63,277 nt of DNA from Pseudomonas hunanensis (GCF_013393325.1 NZ_QJRC01000058.1:1-63277), one strand, 5' to 3'; counted from the stretch's first letter, positions 7,793 through 17,290 are shown. Notes: generated by a model not told the origin, from the sequence alone. Translations and numbers: made by a program.

Positions 7793-9127
7793 ATGTTGCC
7801 AGCAGAAACCCAGCGCACGCTCGACCAACACGGCATCAAGTACGTGCTGGCGCAGTTCGTCGATATTCATGGCTCGGCGAAGACCAAATCGGTGCCGGTC
7901 TCCGGCCTGAAGATGGTCGCCGAAGAGGGCGCCGGTTTTGCCGGCTTCGCCATCTGCGGCATGGGCATGGAGCCACACGGACCGGACTTCATGGCCCGCG
8001 GCGACCTGACGACCTTGATTCCGGTGCCATGGCAGCCGGGTTATGGCCGCGTGGTATGCGTGGGCCATGTAAACGGCCAGCCGTGGCCCTACGACAGCCG
8101 TCACGTGTTGCAACAGCAGGTGCAGCGCCTGGCCGAAAAGGGGTGGACGCTGAACACCGGCCTTGAGCCCGAGTTCAGCCTGTTTCGCCGCGACGAGGGT
8201 GGCAAGCTGCAACTGGTGGATGCCTCCGACAACCTCGACAAGCCGTGTTACGACTACAAGGGCCTGTCACGCTCGCGGCTGTTCCTCGAGCGCCTGACCG
8301 AGGCGTTGCAACCGGTGGGTTTCGACATCTACCAGATCGACCACGAAGACGCCAACGGCCAGTTCGAGATCAACTACACCTACAGTGACGCCATGGAGTC
8401 GGCCGACCGTTTCACCTTCTTCCGCATGGCCGCCGGCGAGATCGCCAACGACCTGGGGATGATCTGCTCGTTCATGCCCAAGCCCGACCCCAAGCGCGCT
8501 GGTAATGGCATGCACTTTCATCTGTCGCTGGCCAGCAGCACCAACAAGAATCTGTTCCACGACCCGTCCGACAGCAGCGGCATGGGCCTGTCGAAGCTGG
8601 CCTACCACTTTGCTGCAGGGCTGCTGGCCCATGGCCCGGCGTTGTGTGCCTTCGCGGCGCCGACGGTCAACTCCTACAAGCGTCTGGTGGTGGGGCGCTC
8701 GTTGTCGGGTTCGACGTGGGCCCCGGCCTTCGTAGCCTGGGGGGCCAACAACCGCTCGGCGATGGTGCGCATTCCTTATGGTCGCCTGGAATTCCGCTTG
8801 CCGGACGCCGGTTGCAACCCGTACCTGGTCACCGCCGCAATCATTGGCGCCGGCCTCGATGGCATCGACCGCCAGTTGGAGCCAGGCGAGATGTGCAATG
8901 AAAACCTCTACAACCTGAGCCTTGAAGACATTGCCGCGCGCGGCATCAAAACCCTGCCGCAATCGCTGAAGGAAGCCGTTGACGCACTTCAAGCCGACCC
9001 GCTGTTCCGCGAGGTGCTGGGCGCCGAGATCGTCGACGAGTTCATCAAGCTCAAGCGCATGGAGTGGGTGGAGTACTGCCGGCACGTTTCCGACTGGGAA
9101 ATCCAGCGCTACACCGAATTCTTCTGA
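7793..9127 (+). CDS. glnT: Type III glutamine synthetase-like ligase (GlnT or GmaS)
   Basis: The 444-residue cytosolic ATP-dependent ligase joins gamma-glutamyl groups to ammonia (GlnT) or possibly methylamine (GmaS). The GS catalytic barrel shows metal-binding GLEPEF (123-128), [11 protein letters not shown] (184-194) and NGMHFHLSL (238-246). It is the first gene of an operon with glxB, glxC, glxD and amt, driven by the sigma-54 promoter. I chose ATG 7793 because it follows an AGGAG (7778-7782) and starts the conserved fold; a longer frame from 7703 overlaps the promoter region. Ammonia versus methylamine specificity cannot be read from sequence alone. Confidence 0.85.
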   Translation: MLPAETQRTLDQHGIKYVLAQFVDIHGSAKTKSVPVSGLKMVAEEGAGFAGFAICGMGMEPHGPDFMARGDLTTLIPVPWQPGYGRVVCVGHVNGQPWPYDSRHVLQQQVQRLAEKGWTLNTGLEPEFSLFRRDEGGKLQLVDASDNLDKPCYDYKGLSRSRLFLERLTEALQPVGFDIYQIDHEDANGQFEINYTYSDAMESADRFTFFRMAAGEIANDLGMICSFMPKPDPKRAGNGMHFHLSLASSTNKNLFHDPSDSSGMGLSKLAYHFAAGLLAHGPALCAFAAPTVNSYKRLVVGRSLSGSTWAPAFVAWGANNRSAMVRIPYGRLEFRLPDAGCNPYLVTAAIIGAGLDGIDRQLEPGEMCNENLYNLSLEDIAARGIKTLPQSLKEAVDALQADPLFREVLGAEIVDEFIKLKRMEWVEYCRHVSDWEIQRYTEFF

Positions 9128-9193
9128 CCGCCCCCAATCCCTTGGGCGGCCAGCAGCAAAGCGGTCGCCCACTGCCTAGTAAGGAGCATCACC

Positions 9194-10099
9194 ATGTGTG
9201 GAATCGTAGGTCTGTACCTGAAAAAGCCCGAGCTGCACGCCCAGCTTGGCAAGCTCTTCGAGCCCATGCTCGAAGCCATGACCGACCGTGGCCCGGACAG
9301 CGCCGGCTTTGCCATCTATGGCGACGAGGTGGCCGATGGCTGGGTCAAGTTGACCCTGCAGGCCGCTGACATCGACTACCCCTGGGCAACCCTGATGGGC
9401 CAGTTGGAAGGCCGCCTGGGCTGCTCGCTGAACGGGTTCCAGAACGCCAGCGCTGCTGTGCTCAAAGTGCACACCGATGAAGCCACCGCCCGTGCCGCGT
9501 TGGCCGAGCTGGCGCCCGACGTGCGCATCATGAGCGCCGGGCAGAGCATCGAAATTCTCAAGGGCATGGGGTTGCCGGCAGAAATTTCCAGCCGCTTCGG
9601 CCTGGCCGCGATGAAGGGCAGCCACATCATCGGCCATACCCGCATGGCCACCGAAAGCGCCGTGACCATGGAAGGCAGCCACCCATTCTCTACCGGTGCC
9701 GACCTGTGCCTGGTGCACAACGGTTCGTTGTCCAACCACTTTCGCCTGCGCCAGAAACTCAAGCGCGAAGGCATCAGCTTCGAGACTGACAACGACACCG
9801 AAGTGGCCGCCGGCTACCTGACCTGGCGCCTGCAACAGGGGGACAGCCTGGCCCAGGCCCTGGATGGCGCGCTGGAAGACCTGGACGGCTTCTTCACGTT
9901 CGCCATCGGCACCCGCAACGGCTTTGCCGTGATCCGCGACCCGATTGCCTGCAAGCCTGCGGTGCTGGCCGAGACCGACGATTACGTGGCCATGGCTTCG
10001 GAATACCAGGCGCTGGCCAGCTTGCCTGGCATCGAGCACGCAAAGGTCTGGGAGCCGGCGCCGGCCACTTTGTACGTCTGGGAGCGCGAAAGCGCCTGA
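9194..10099 (+). CDS. glxB: GlxB: class II glutamine amidotransferase (glutamate-synthase-like domain 1)
   Basis: This is a 301-residue free-standing N-terminal-nucleophile amidotransferase. The nucleophile Cys2 (MCGIVGLY) would be exposed after Met removal, and the glutamine-binding segments GHTRMATES and NGSLSNH are present. It corresponds to the glutaminase part of large glutamate synthase, split into separate genes here as in GlxBCD or MgsABC. AAGGAG precedes the start. With GlxC and GlxD it should form a glutamate or N-methylglutamate synthase-like complex; the actual acceptor is untested. Confidence 0.88.
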   Translation: MCGIVGLYLKKPELHAQLGKLFEPMLEAMTDRGPDSAGFAIYGDEVADGWVKLTLQAADIDYPWATLMGQLEGRLGCSLNGFQNASAAVLKVHTDEATARAALAELAPDVRIMSAGQSIEILKGMGLPAEISSRFGLAAMKGSHIIGHTRMATESAVTMEGSHPFSTGADLCLVHNGSLSNHFRLRQKLKREGISFETDNDTEVAAGYLTWRLQQGDSLAQALDGALEDLDGFFTFAIGTRNGFAVIRDPIACKPAVLAETDDYVAMASEYQALASLPGIEHAKVWEPAPATLYVWERESA

Positions 10100-10126
10100 C
10101 TTGCCATCGAACCCCTGGAGAACCTC

Positions 10127-10801
10127 ATGAAAACGATCGACCTTTCCAACACTGCGGTACGCGTGCTCAACCAGTCCCTGCATGGCGAGGTGCAAGACCA
10201 GGAATGGCGGGTTACCCACCCGGACGGCAAACACAACCTGGCCGTGGGCATCAACGCTGCCGTGGCCGTGGATATCGAAGGCCACGCTGGCTACTACTGC
10301 GCCGGCATGAACCAGCAGGCCAGCGTCACCGTGCATGGCAATGTCGGTGTGGGGGTGGCCGAGAACATGATGTCTGGCTCGGTGCGGGTCAAAGGTAGTG
10401 CTTCCCAGGCCGCCGGTGCTACCGCCCATGGTGGGTTGCTGGTGATCGAGGGTGACGCCGGTGCCCGTTGCGGCATTTCCATGAAGGGCGTGGACATCGT
10501 GGTAGGCGGCAGCATCGGCCACATGAGCTGCTTCATGGGCCAGGCCGGGCGCCTGGTGGTCTGCGGCGATGCCGGCGATGCACTGGGCGATTCGCTGTAC
10601 GAGGTACGTATCTACGTCAAGGGCGCGGTGCAGTCGCTGGGCTCGGACTGCATTGAAAAAGAGATGCGCGCCGAACACCTGCAAGAGCTGCAGGAACTGC
10701 TGAACAAGGCCGGCCTGGACCATAAGGCTGCCGATTTCAAACGCTACGGCTCGGCCCGCCAGCTGTACAACTTCAAAGTCGACAACGCCAGCGCATATTG
10801 A
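10127..10801 (+). CDS. glxC: GlxC: GXGXG-domain subunit (glutamate-synthase-like)
   Basis: The 224-residue protein is a right-handed parallel beta-helix with repeated glycine turns (GNVGVGVAENM, GSVRVKGSASQAAG, GGSIGHMS, GDAGDALGDSL), equivalent to the C-terminal GXGXG domain of glutamate synthase alpha subunit. It has no catalytic site of its own and is expected to scaffold the GlxB and GlxD subunits. It lies 27 bases after glxB with a TGGAG Shine-Dalgarno, and 15 bases before glxD, so the three genes are almost certainly co-translated from one mRNA. Confidence 0.88.
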   Translation: MKTIDLSNTAVRVLNQSLHGEVQDQEWRVTHPDGKHNLAVGINAAVAVDIEGHAGYYCAGMNQQASVTVHGNVGVGVAENMMSGSVRVKGSASQAAGATAHGGLLVIEGDAGARCGISMKGVDIVVGGSIGHMSCFMGQAGRLVVCGDAGDALGDSLYEVRIYVKGAVQSLGSDCIEKEMRAEHLQELQELLNKAGLDHKAADFKRYGSARQLYNFKVDNASAY

Positions 10802-10816
10802 TCCAGGAGCATTCCA

Positions 10817-12142
10817 ATGAGCGAGCAATTTCCCCCGGTACTGCGTGAGTCGGCCACTTTCGATCGCCTGACCATCCAGGAAATCCAGCGTGCTGCCGAA
10901 ACCGGCATCTACGACATCCGCGGCGGTGGTACCAAGCGCCGCGTGCCCCACTTCGACGACCTGCTGCTGCTGGGGGCCAGCGTGTCGCGCTACCCGCTGG
11001 AAGGCTACCGCGAGAAGTGCGGCACTGATGTGGTGCTGGGCAACCGCTTTGCGAAAAAACCGATTCACCTGAAAATCCCAGTGACCATCGCCGGCATGAG
11101 TTTCGGCGCGCTGTCGGCCAACGCCAAGGAAGCGCTGGGCCGTGGTGCGACCATCGCTGGCACCAGCACCACCACTGGCGACGGCGGCATGACCCCGGAA
11201 GAGCGCGGCCAGTCGCAGCACCTGGTGTATCAGTACCTGCCATCGCGCTACGGCATGAACCCCGACGACTTGCGCAAGGCCGACGCCATCGAGATCGTGC
11301 TGGGCCAGGGCGCCAAGCCGGGCGGTGGCGGCATGCTGCTGGGCATGAAAGTGACCGAGCGAGTGGCCGGCATGCGCACCTTGCCGGTCGGCGTCGACCA
11401 GCGCAGTGCCTGCCGCCATCCGGACTGGACCGGCCCGGACGACCTGGCGATCAAGATTGCCGAGATTCGCGAGATCACCGACTGGGAAAAGCCGATCTAC
11501 GTGAAGATCGGCGCCAGCCGCCCGTACTACGACGTCAAGCTGGCGGTTAAGGCGGGTGCTGATGTGATCGTGCTCGATGGCATGCAGGGCGGTACCGCAG
11601 CGACTCAGGAAGTGTTCATCGAGCATGTCGGCATCCCGATTCTGCCGGCCATCCCGCAGGCGGTGCAGGCGCTGCAGGAAATGGGCATGCACCGCAAGGT
11701 ACAGCTGATTGTCTCGGGGGGCATTCGCAACGGTGCCGACGTGGCCAAGGCCATGGCTTTGGGGGCCGATGCGGTGGCTATTGGCACGGCGGCATTGATC
11801 GCCTTGGGTGACAACCATCCGCGTCTGGACAGTGAGCTGAAGAAGATTGGCTCGGCCGCCGGCTTCTATGACGACTGGCAGAACGGCCGCGACCCGGCCG
11901 GCATCACCACCCAGGACCCCGAGCTGGCCAAGCGCCTGAACCCGGAAGAGGCGGGGCGCCGGCTGGCGAACTACCTGCGGGTGCTGGTGCTGGAGGCGCA
12001 GACCATGGCGCGGGCGTGTGGCAAGTCGCACCTGCACAACCTAGACCCGGAGGACCTGGTGGCGTTGACCGTGGAGGCTGCGGCGATGGCGCGGGTGCCG
12101 TTGGCGGGGACTGCCTGGGTGCCAGGGCAGGCGCAGTATTGA
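10817..12142 (+). CDS. glxD: GlxD: FMN-binding glutamate synthase-like subunit
   Basis: This 441-residue TIM-barrel protein is equivalent to the central FMN domain of glutamate synthase. It has GMSFGALSANAKEALGRGA near the barrel start, the GTSTTTGDGGM loop, GGTAATQEVF and the FMN phosphate-binding segment SGGIRNGADVAKAMALGADAV. It should reduce a 2-imino intermediate to glutamate or an N-alkylglutamate using ammonia or an amine released by GlxB. AGGAG precedes the start. A REP pair and then amt follow. Confidence 0.88.
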   Translation: MSEQFPPVLRESATFDRLTIQEIQRAAETGIYDIRGGGTKRRVPHFDDLLLLGASVSRYPLEGYREKCGTDVVLGNRFAKKPIHLKIPVTIAGMSFGALSANAKEALGRGATIAGTSTTTGDGGMTPEERGQSQHLVYQYLPSRYGMNPDDLRKADAIEIVLGQGAKPGGGGMLLGMKVTERVAGMRTLPVGVDQRSACRHPDWTGPDDLAIKIAEIREITDWEKPIYVKIGASRPYYDVKLAVKAGADVIVLDGMQGGTAATQEVFIEHVGIPILPAIPQAVQALQEMGMHRKVQLIVSGGIRNGADVAKAMALGADAVAIGTAALIALGDNHPRLDSELKKIGSAAGFYDDWQNGRDPAGITTQDPELAKRLNPEEAGRRLANYLRVLVLEAQTMARACGKSHLHNLDPEDLVALTVEAAAMARVPLAGTAWVPGQAQY

Positions 12143-12151
12143 GTTGAGCAT

Positions 12152-12250
12152 CGGGGGCCGCTTTGCGGCCCATTCGCGACACAAGGCCGCTCCTACACGG
12201 TCCCTTGTAGGAGCGGCCTTGTGTCGCGATGGGCTGCACAGCAGCCCCAA
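12152..12250. repeat. Inverted pair of REP elements
   Basis: TCGCGACACAAGGCCGCTCC... (12174-12197) and its perfect complement (12206-12229) form 24-base arms around an 8-base centre. Outer GGCCGC/GCTGC segments extend the symmetry to about 12152-12250. This is the GTAGGAGCGGCC-type P. putida REP in a head-to-head pair, lying inside the operon between glxD and amt, where it could stabilise or attenuate the message. Confidence 0.9.
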
Positions 12251-12281
12251 AGCCACCCACCATTCCCACAGGAGTGACGTC

Positions 12282-13586
12282 ATGAAGCACCTCACCCTCG
12301 CTGTAATGTTGTTAGCCCTGGCCACCCAGGCCACTGCCGCCGAAACCACCCTGGACACCGGCAACACCGCCTGGATGATCTGCGCCGCGATGTTCGTGCT
12401 GATGATGTGCATCCCCGGCCTGGCGATGTTTTACGGCGGCATGGTGCGGGCCAAGAACTTTCTTTCGGTGTTCACCCAGCTGTTCGCCGTGGCCGGCGTT
12501 ATCGGCATTATCTGGGTGCTGTTCGGCTACAGTCTGGTGGTCGATACCACCGGCATGGTCGAGGGCCAGCTCACCTTCAACAGTTTCATCGGCGGGTTGG
12601 ACAAGGCGCTGATGCTGGATATCGGCCATGACAGCCTGGTCGGCACCATCCCCGAAGGTGTGTTTGCGGTGTTTCAGCTGACGTTCGCCATCATCACCCC
12701 AGCGCTGATTGCCGGTGGTTTTGCAGAGCGCATGAAGTTCACCGCCTCGTTGCTGTTCATGGCGGCGTGGTTCGTGCTGGTGTATGCACCTATTGCCCAT
12801 ATGGTATGGGGCGGGCCGGGGGCACTGATGGTCAACTGGGGAGTGCTGGACTTCGCCGGCGGCACTGCGGTGCACATCAATTCCGGCGTGGCGGCCTTGG
12901 CGGCGGCGTTGATGCTGGGCAAGCGCAAGGGCTACCCGCAGGTGGCCATGCCGCCGCATAACCTGGGTTTTACTCTGGTGGGCGCGGGGTTGTTGTGGGT
13001 GGGCTGGTTCGGCTTCAACGTTGGGTCGGGGCTTGCCGCGAACCAGGGGGCAGGGGTGGTGATGCTGGCGACCATGGTGGCGGCCTGCGCGGGGATTGTC
13101 GGTTGGTTGCTGACCGAGAAGGTGATGCATGGTCGACCGACTGCCTTGGGTGCTGCGTCGGGGGCACTGGCGGGGCTGGTGGGTATTACACCGGCCTGCG
13201 CATTCGTCGGGCCGCTGGGGGCACTGGTGATCGGTGTGTTGACCGGGGCCATCTGCTTCTTTGCCGTGACCCGGCTCAAGCAGGCGCTAGGGTATGACGA
13301 CAGCCTTGATGTGTTCGGGCTGCATGGCGTGGGTGGGATGGTCGGGGCGATTCTGACCGGTGTGTTTGCCGCGCCGGCACTGGGTGGCTATGTGGAAGGC
13401 GCATCGCCCATTGGGCAAGCACTGGTGCAGTTGAAGGGTGTGGCGTTCACCTTCGTTTACTGCTTCGTGGTGAGCTGGGTAATTCTCGCGGCCATCAAGC
13501 TGACCATCGGGTTGCGGGCCAGCCGAGAGGAAGAAGAGCAAGGGCTGGACCTGGCGGAGCACAATGAGCGCGCTTATAACCTTTGA
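12282..13586 (+). CDS. amt: Ammonium transporter Amt
   Basis: The 434-residue inner-membrane ammonium channel has a signal-like first helix (ending ATQATAAE), then eleven transmembrane segments with Amt signatures: PGLAMFYGGMVRAKN near 43-57, DFAGGTAVHINSGVAALAAAL carrying the first pore His, and DVFGLHGVGGMVG carrying the second. The inner ATG at 12282 was chosen because AGGAG precedes it and a longer frame would translate the REP pair. Its position after glnT-glxBCD suggests coupled ammonium scavenging. No glnK gene is adjacent. Confidence 0.9.
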   Translation: MKHLTLAVMLLALATQATAAETTLDTGNTAWMICAAMFVLMMCIPGLAMFYGGMVRAKNFLSVFTQLFAVAGVIGIIWVLFGYSLVVDTTGMVEGQLTFNSFIGGLDKALMLDIGHDSLVGTIPEGVFAVFQLTFAIITPALIAGGFAERMKFTASLLFMAAWFVLVYAPIAHMVWGGPGALMVNWGVLDFAGGTAVHINSGVAALAAALMLGKRKGYPQVAMPPHNLGFTLVGAGLLWVGWFGFNVGSGLAANQGAGVVMLATMVAACAGIVGWLLTEKVMHGRPTALGAASGALAGLVGITPACAFVGPLGALVIGVLTGAICFFAVTRLKQALGYDDSLDVFGLHGVGGMVGAILTGVFAAPALGGYVEGASPIGQALVQLKGVAFTFVYCFVVSWVILAAIKLTIGLRASREEEEQGLDLAEHNERAYNL

Positions 13587-13600
13587 CAACACGTTGTGCC

Positions 13601-13642
13601 TGCCGGCCTCTTCGTGGTTTTACCCGCGAAGGGGCCGGTGCA
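13601..13642. terminator. REP-like hairpin between convergent genes
   Basis: TGCCGGCC...TTCGTGG and CCCGCGAAGGGGCCGGTGCA pair imperfectly across a TTTTA loop. The hairpin separates convergent amt and the NCS1 permease and probably ends both transcripts. Confidence 0.6.
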
Positions 13643-13649
13643 GTTTGAA

Positions 13650-15062
13650 TCAGTGCCCCATGGCCAACTTGGCACTCATCTGCCGGCGACGGTAGGCACT
13701 GTCACGGCTGGCCAGCCACCAGTACAGCGGTGAAGTAATCGCCAGCCCTACCAGCCACGACAGGTCAGCCCCGTTGATGTGCTCGGAAATCGGCCCGACA
13801 TACAGCGGTGTGTTCATGAACGGGATCTGCACCACGATACCCACCGCATAGGCGATCAGCGCCTGTGGGTTGTAACGGCCGTAGATACCGCCATCGACCT
13901 GGAAGATCGACTGGATGTCGTAGTCGCCCTTGTGAATGGCATAAAAGTCGATCAGGTTGATCGCCGTCCACGGCACCAGCACCACCAGCAGCACCAGCAC
14001 CATGTCGACGAAGTGGCCGATGAAGTCCGCCGAAGCGAACACCGCTACCACGCTGCAGGCTGCCAGCACGATCAACGACAGCACGGCGCGGCTCTTGGCG
14101 GTAGGGATCCAACGGTAGGCGAAGGTCTGGATCAGGGTGATGATCGACAGCACCGCACCATACAGGTTGAGGGCATTGTGGCTGATGACGCTGAGCAGAA
14201 ACAGCACCAGCATGATCGGGCCGAGGGTGCCGGTGGCCAGTTTGACCGCGTCCATGGTGTCCATGCCGGCCGGGATCGCCAGCACGGCCACGGCGCCGAA
14301 AATGAACGACAGGCTCGAACCCAGGGCTGAGCCCAGGTAGGTGGTCCAGAACGTCGAGCTGACTTTCACATCTGCCGGCAGGTAGCGTGAATAGTCCGAC
14401 ACATAGGGCGCAAAGGCGATTTGCCACAGCGCCGCCAGCGACACGGTGGCCAACCAGCCAGCCAGGTTGAAGCCGCCGCGGGTGAGGAAGTCGTCGCTTT
14501 GTACATGGGTGAAGATGTAGCCGAAGCCGACCACGATGCCGATGCCCAGCACCCAGGTGCCGATGCGGTTGAGCACGTGAATGAAGCGGTAGCCGATGAT
14601 GCCGATGACGCCCGAGCCCAATGCACCGATGACGATGCCGACCGGTACCGGTACGGCGTCGACCACGCCATGCAGTGACTTGCCGGCAAGCACGATGTTG
14701 GACGCGAAGAAGCCGATGTACATGACGCCGGCGATCACTACCACCAGCAGCGCACCGAGGGTGCCGAACTGGGCGCGGCTCTGGATCATCTGCGGGATGC
14801 CCATTTGCGGGCCCTGGGCCGAGTGCAGCGCCATCAGCACACCGCCGACCAGGTGGCCGACCAGGATGGCGACGATGCCCCATACCAGGTTCAGGTGGAA
14901 CAACTGCACGCCCAGCGCGCCGGTGACGATGGGTAGCGGCGCGATGTTGCCGCCGAACCACAGTGTGAACAGATCCCTTACCTTTCCATGGCGGTCTTGC
15001 GGGGGCACATAGCCGATCGTGTGTTTTTCTATCAGGGGTGCCGAATTGGCTGCACTGGTCAT
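13650..15062 (-). CDS. NCS1 family nucleobase/cation permease (cytosine permease-like)
   Basis: This 470-residue inner-membrane carrier has twelve helices in the NCS1 fold. The family segments LWFGGNIAPLPIVTGALG near 35-52, QMGIPQMIQSRAQFG, VSDYSRYLP and NLIDFYAI are clear. NCS1 members import nucleobases, hydantoins, allantoin or thiamine precursors. It is clearly paralogous to the permease at 28436-29842. The start at 15062 follows a GGAG at ideal spacing, better than the upstream ATG nine codons earlier. No catabolic enzyme adjoins it, so the substrate is unknown. Confidence 0.87.
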   Translation of the reverse strand: MTSAANSAPLIEKHTIGYVPPQDRHGKVRDLFTLWFGGNIAPLPIVTGALGVQLFHLNLVWGIVAILVGHLVGGVLMALHSAQGPQMGIPQMIQSRAQFGTLGALLVVVIAGVMYIGFFASNIVLAGKSLHGVVDAVPVPVGIVIGALGSGVIGIIGYRFIHVLNRIGTWVLGIGIVVGFGYIFTHVQSDDFLTRGGFNLAGWLATVSLAALWQIAFAPYVSDYSRYLPADVKVSSTFWTTYLGSALGSSLSFIFGAVAVLAIPAGMDTMDAVKLATGTLGPIMLVLFLLSVISHNALNLYGAVLSIITLIQTFAYRWIPTAKSRAVLSLIVLAACSVVAVFASADFIGHFVDMVLVLLVVLVPWTAINLIDFYAIHKGDYDIQSIFQVDGGIYGRYNPQALIAYAVGIVVQIPFMNTPLYVGPISEHINGADLSWLVGLAITSPLYWWLASRDSAYRRRQMSAKLAMGH

Positions 15063-15413
15063 GACTGACTCCAAGGCAAGGTAGGGCATCGGGAGCTGCC
15101 CGGGGGCGTGCCGGCGATGGGCGACGCGTTCTTGTTGGAGCGATGATGCGGGGCGCGGGGATAACGAGAAATTAGTAAATATGTACCCATAAACCTTAAA
15201 AAACCTAAGGCTGACAAAAGCTTAAGCGGGGGACGGTAGCAAGGAGGGTGCCAGCAGGCGGGAAGGCTTGGGATAGAGGGGGTGAGCCCTTTGCCCGTAG
15301 CAAGTGGTGGGCTTTGCTGGTGCACCATGCCCATTTTCAGGGCAGCTGAATGGTTGCCAGTAATGGCCCTTTCGCGGGGTTGTCCGCGAAAGGGCCAGCA
15401 CAGGAGCAAACGG
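15063..15413. other. Intergenic region upstream of the NCS1 permease
   Basis: No gene is supported in these 351 bases. On the minus strand TTGTCA (15217-15212), 17 bases, then GTTTAT (15194-15189) is a plausible sigma-70 promoter for the permease. A perfect 13-base stem GGCCCTTTCGCGG/CCGCGAAAGGGCC (15365-15396, six-base loop) lies just past the Lrp stop codon and likely terminates that gene. Confidence 0.5.
15365..15396 (-). terminator. Hairpin downstream of the Lrp gene
   Basis: Two perfect 13-base arms (15365-15377 and 15384-15396) surround a six-base loop, 18 bases beyond the Lrp gene end. There is no T-run, so it may act as a REP-type mRNA 3' end protector rather than a classical terminator. 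Confidence 0.55.
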
Positions 15414-15866
15414 CTACATCGGCAACAACCGGTCTTGGATCACCTCTTTCATCACCAAGGTCGAACTCAGGCGCTTCACATTGGGAATGCTGGTCAGTTT
15501 CTCGTCATACAGCTTCTGAAACGCCGGCAGGTCCTTGGCCACCACATGCAGCAGATAATCCGGGTCGCCGAACAGCCGCTGCGCCTCGACGATCTGCGGG
15601 ATCTCCGCCAGTGCCGCTTCAAAGTCCGCCACCGGTTGGCGGGTTACCTCGCGCAGGGTAACGAACACCAACGCGGCAAAGTTCAGCCCCAGGGCGCTCG
15701 GCGCCAAGCGGGCGTGATAGCCCAGAATCGCTCCGGACTCTTCCAGCGCCTTCAAGCGCCGATGGCAGGGCGACAGGCTGAGCCCTACGCGGTCGGCCAG
15801 CTCGGTTACCGACAGCCGCCCATCCTTTTGCAGTTCGGCAAGGATTTTTCGATCTGTTCGGTCCAT
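15414..15866 (-). CDS. Lrp/AsnC family transcriptional regulator
   Basis: The 150-residue regulator has an N-terminal helix-turn-helix (MDRTDRKILAELQKDGRLSVTELADRVGLS pattern, 1-50) and a C-terminal RAM/AsnC ligand-binding domain (about 65-145) containing the family segment GDPDYLLHVVAKDLPAFQ. The start at 15866 gives the standard family N-terminus; the longer frame adds residues with no family match. It is divergent from two LysE-type exporters, the usual pairing in which an Lrp protein induces amino-acid export in response to its ligand. Confidence 0.9.
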   Translation of the reverse strand: MDRTDRKILAELQKDGRLSVTELADRVGLSLSPCHRRLKALEESGAILGYHARLAPSALGLNFAALVFVTLREVTRQPVADFEAALAEIPQIVEAQRLFGDPDYLLHVVAKDLPAFQKLYDEKLTSIPNVKRLSSTLVMKEVIQDRLLPM

Positions 15867-15976
15867 GGGGGAGAATCTTCCAGTAAATAAATGAAGAGGG
15901 GGAATATACGAAAGAAAATCCCCGGGCGGAATCCGTAATCTTTCGACATCCAACGCAGTAGATAAGGAAGATTCAA

Positions 15977-16591
15977 GTGGCTATCAGTGTGCTGACGGCG
16001 TTTTGGGCCGTGTCGATGCTGTTCGTGATAACCCCGGGTGCAGACTGGGCCTATGCCATCTCGGCGGGCATGCGCGGGCGCTGGGTGATGCCGGCGGTGG
16101 TGGGGATGTTGTCGGGGCATTTTCTGGCCACGCTGGTGGTGGCGGCCGGGGTCGGCAGCCTGCTGGCAGGCCACCCCTTGGCGCTGACCTTGCTGACCCT
16201 GGCGGGTTGCAGCTACCTGCTATGGCTGGGCGGCAACCTGTTGCTGAGCCCGGCATTGCCGGCGGCCGGGCAGGGCGGTGCGGGGGAGTCGGGTTCGCGC
16301 TGGGCGTTCAAGGGGTTTTGCGTCAGTGGCCTGAACCCGAAAGTGTTCCTGCTGTTCCTGGCCTTGTTGCCGCAGTTCACCGACCCGCAGTCGAGCTGGC
16401 CGGTGCCGTTGCAGATCTTGTTGCTGGGGCTGGTGCACCTGTGCAGTTCACTGGTGATCTATTCGCTGGTGGGTTACGGCGCCAAGGCGGTACTGAGCAC
16501 ACGGCCAGGGGCGGCGAAACTGGTCGGGCGGGTGTCGGGGGTGGCAATGATTGCAGTAGCCTTGGGACTGATTGCAGGGCAAATCAACTGA
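15977..16591 (+). CDS. LysE/RhtB family amino-acid exporter
   Basis: This 204-residue inner-membrane exporter has six hydrophobic segments. The LysE family motif VITPGADWAYAISAG lies at 17-31 and FKGFCVSGLNPKVFLLFLALLPQF in the middle. The start is GTG at 15977, set by AAGGAAG seven bases upstream. It is divergent from an Lrp regulator and is followed 66 bases later by a second LysE-family gene. Substrate is probably a neutral or basic amino acid; specificity cannot be inferred. Confidence 0.87.
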   Translation: MAISVLTAFWAVSMLFVITPGADWAYAISAGMRGRWVMPAVVGMLSGHFLATLVVAAGVGSLLAGHPLALTLLTLAGCSYLLWLGGNLLLSPALPAAGQGGAGESGSRWAFKGFCVSGLNPKVFLLFLALLPQFTDPQSSWPVPLQILLLGLVHLCSSLVIYSLVGYGAKAVLSTRPGAAKLVGRVSGVAMIAVALGLIAGQIN

Positions 16592-16657
16592 ACTCACCTG
16601 TATGCGATGGCTTCGGATAAACTCGCTGCAGCCCAATGCACAACAAGGATGTGCCCC

Positions 16658-17290
16658 ATGCCCGATATCACCCAACTGCTCACCTTCGCCCTGATCTGCC
16701 TTGGCATGGTCCTTACCCCAGGGCCGAACATGATCTACCTGATTTCCCGCTCGATCTGTCAGGGCCGCAAGGCCGGGTTGATTTCCCTCGGCGGTGTGGC
16801 CCTGGGCTTCGTTATCTATATGTTCTGCGCCGCGTTGGGCATCACTGCCCTGGTGATGGCCGTACCCTTTGCCTACGATGCGTTGCGCATCGGCGGTGCG
16901 CTGTACCTGTTGTACCTGGCCTGGCAGGCGCTGCGCCCCGGTGGTCGTTCGCCGTTCCAGGTGCGTGACCTGCCTGCCGACAGCCCGAGGCGGTTGTTCA
17001 CCATGGGCTTTGCCACCAGCCTGCTGAACCCGAAGATCGCCGTCATGTACCTGTCGCTGATGCCGCAGTTCATCGAACCGGGGCACGGCAGTGTGCTGTT
17101 GCAATCGCTGGTACTGGGTTCGACGCAGATCGCCATCAGCGTCACGGTCAATGCCATGATCGCGATCATGGCCGGATCCATCGCCGTGTTCCTTGCCGGT
17201 CGCCCATTGTGGCAGCAGGTTCAGCGCTGGTTGATGGGTACGGTACTGGCTGGCCTTGCCGTGCGCATGCTGGCGGAAGGGCGCCGCTGA
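16658..17290 (+). CDS. LysE/RhtB family amino-acid exporter (second copy)
   Basis: The protein is 210 residues, with the motif VLTPGPNMIYLISRS near 16-30 and TMGFATSLLNPKIAVMYLSLMPQF centrally, both hallmark LysE segments. ATG 16658 follows AAGGA at a spacing of eight; the longer frame starting upstream adds a polar segment before the first helix. It is a diverged relative of the preceding exporter rather than a recent duplicate, so the pair may handle different substrates under the same Lrp control. Confidence 0.86.
   Translation: MPDITQLLTFALICLGMVLTPGPNMIYLISRSICQGRKAGLISLGGVALGFVIYMFCAALGITALVMAVPFAYDALRIGGALYLLYLAWQALRPGGRSPFQVRDLPADSPRRLFTMGFATSLLNPKIAVMYLSLMPQFIEPGHGSVLLQSLVLGSTQIAISVTVNAMIAIMAGSIAVFLAGRPLWQQVQRWLMGTVLAGLAVRMLAEGRR

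Noticed and set aside
9176..12037. A 953-codon open frame on the minus strand across glxB, glxC and glxD
   Set aside because: It is exactly antisense to three recognised genes, has no family motif, and its composition is what high third-position GC produces on the opposite strand.
12144..12281. A longer N-terminus for the ammonium transporter
   Set aside because: The extra 46 codons translate a REP pair, and the ATG at 12282 has its own AGGAG and starts a normal signal-like helix.
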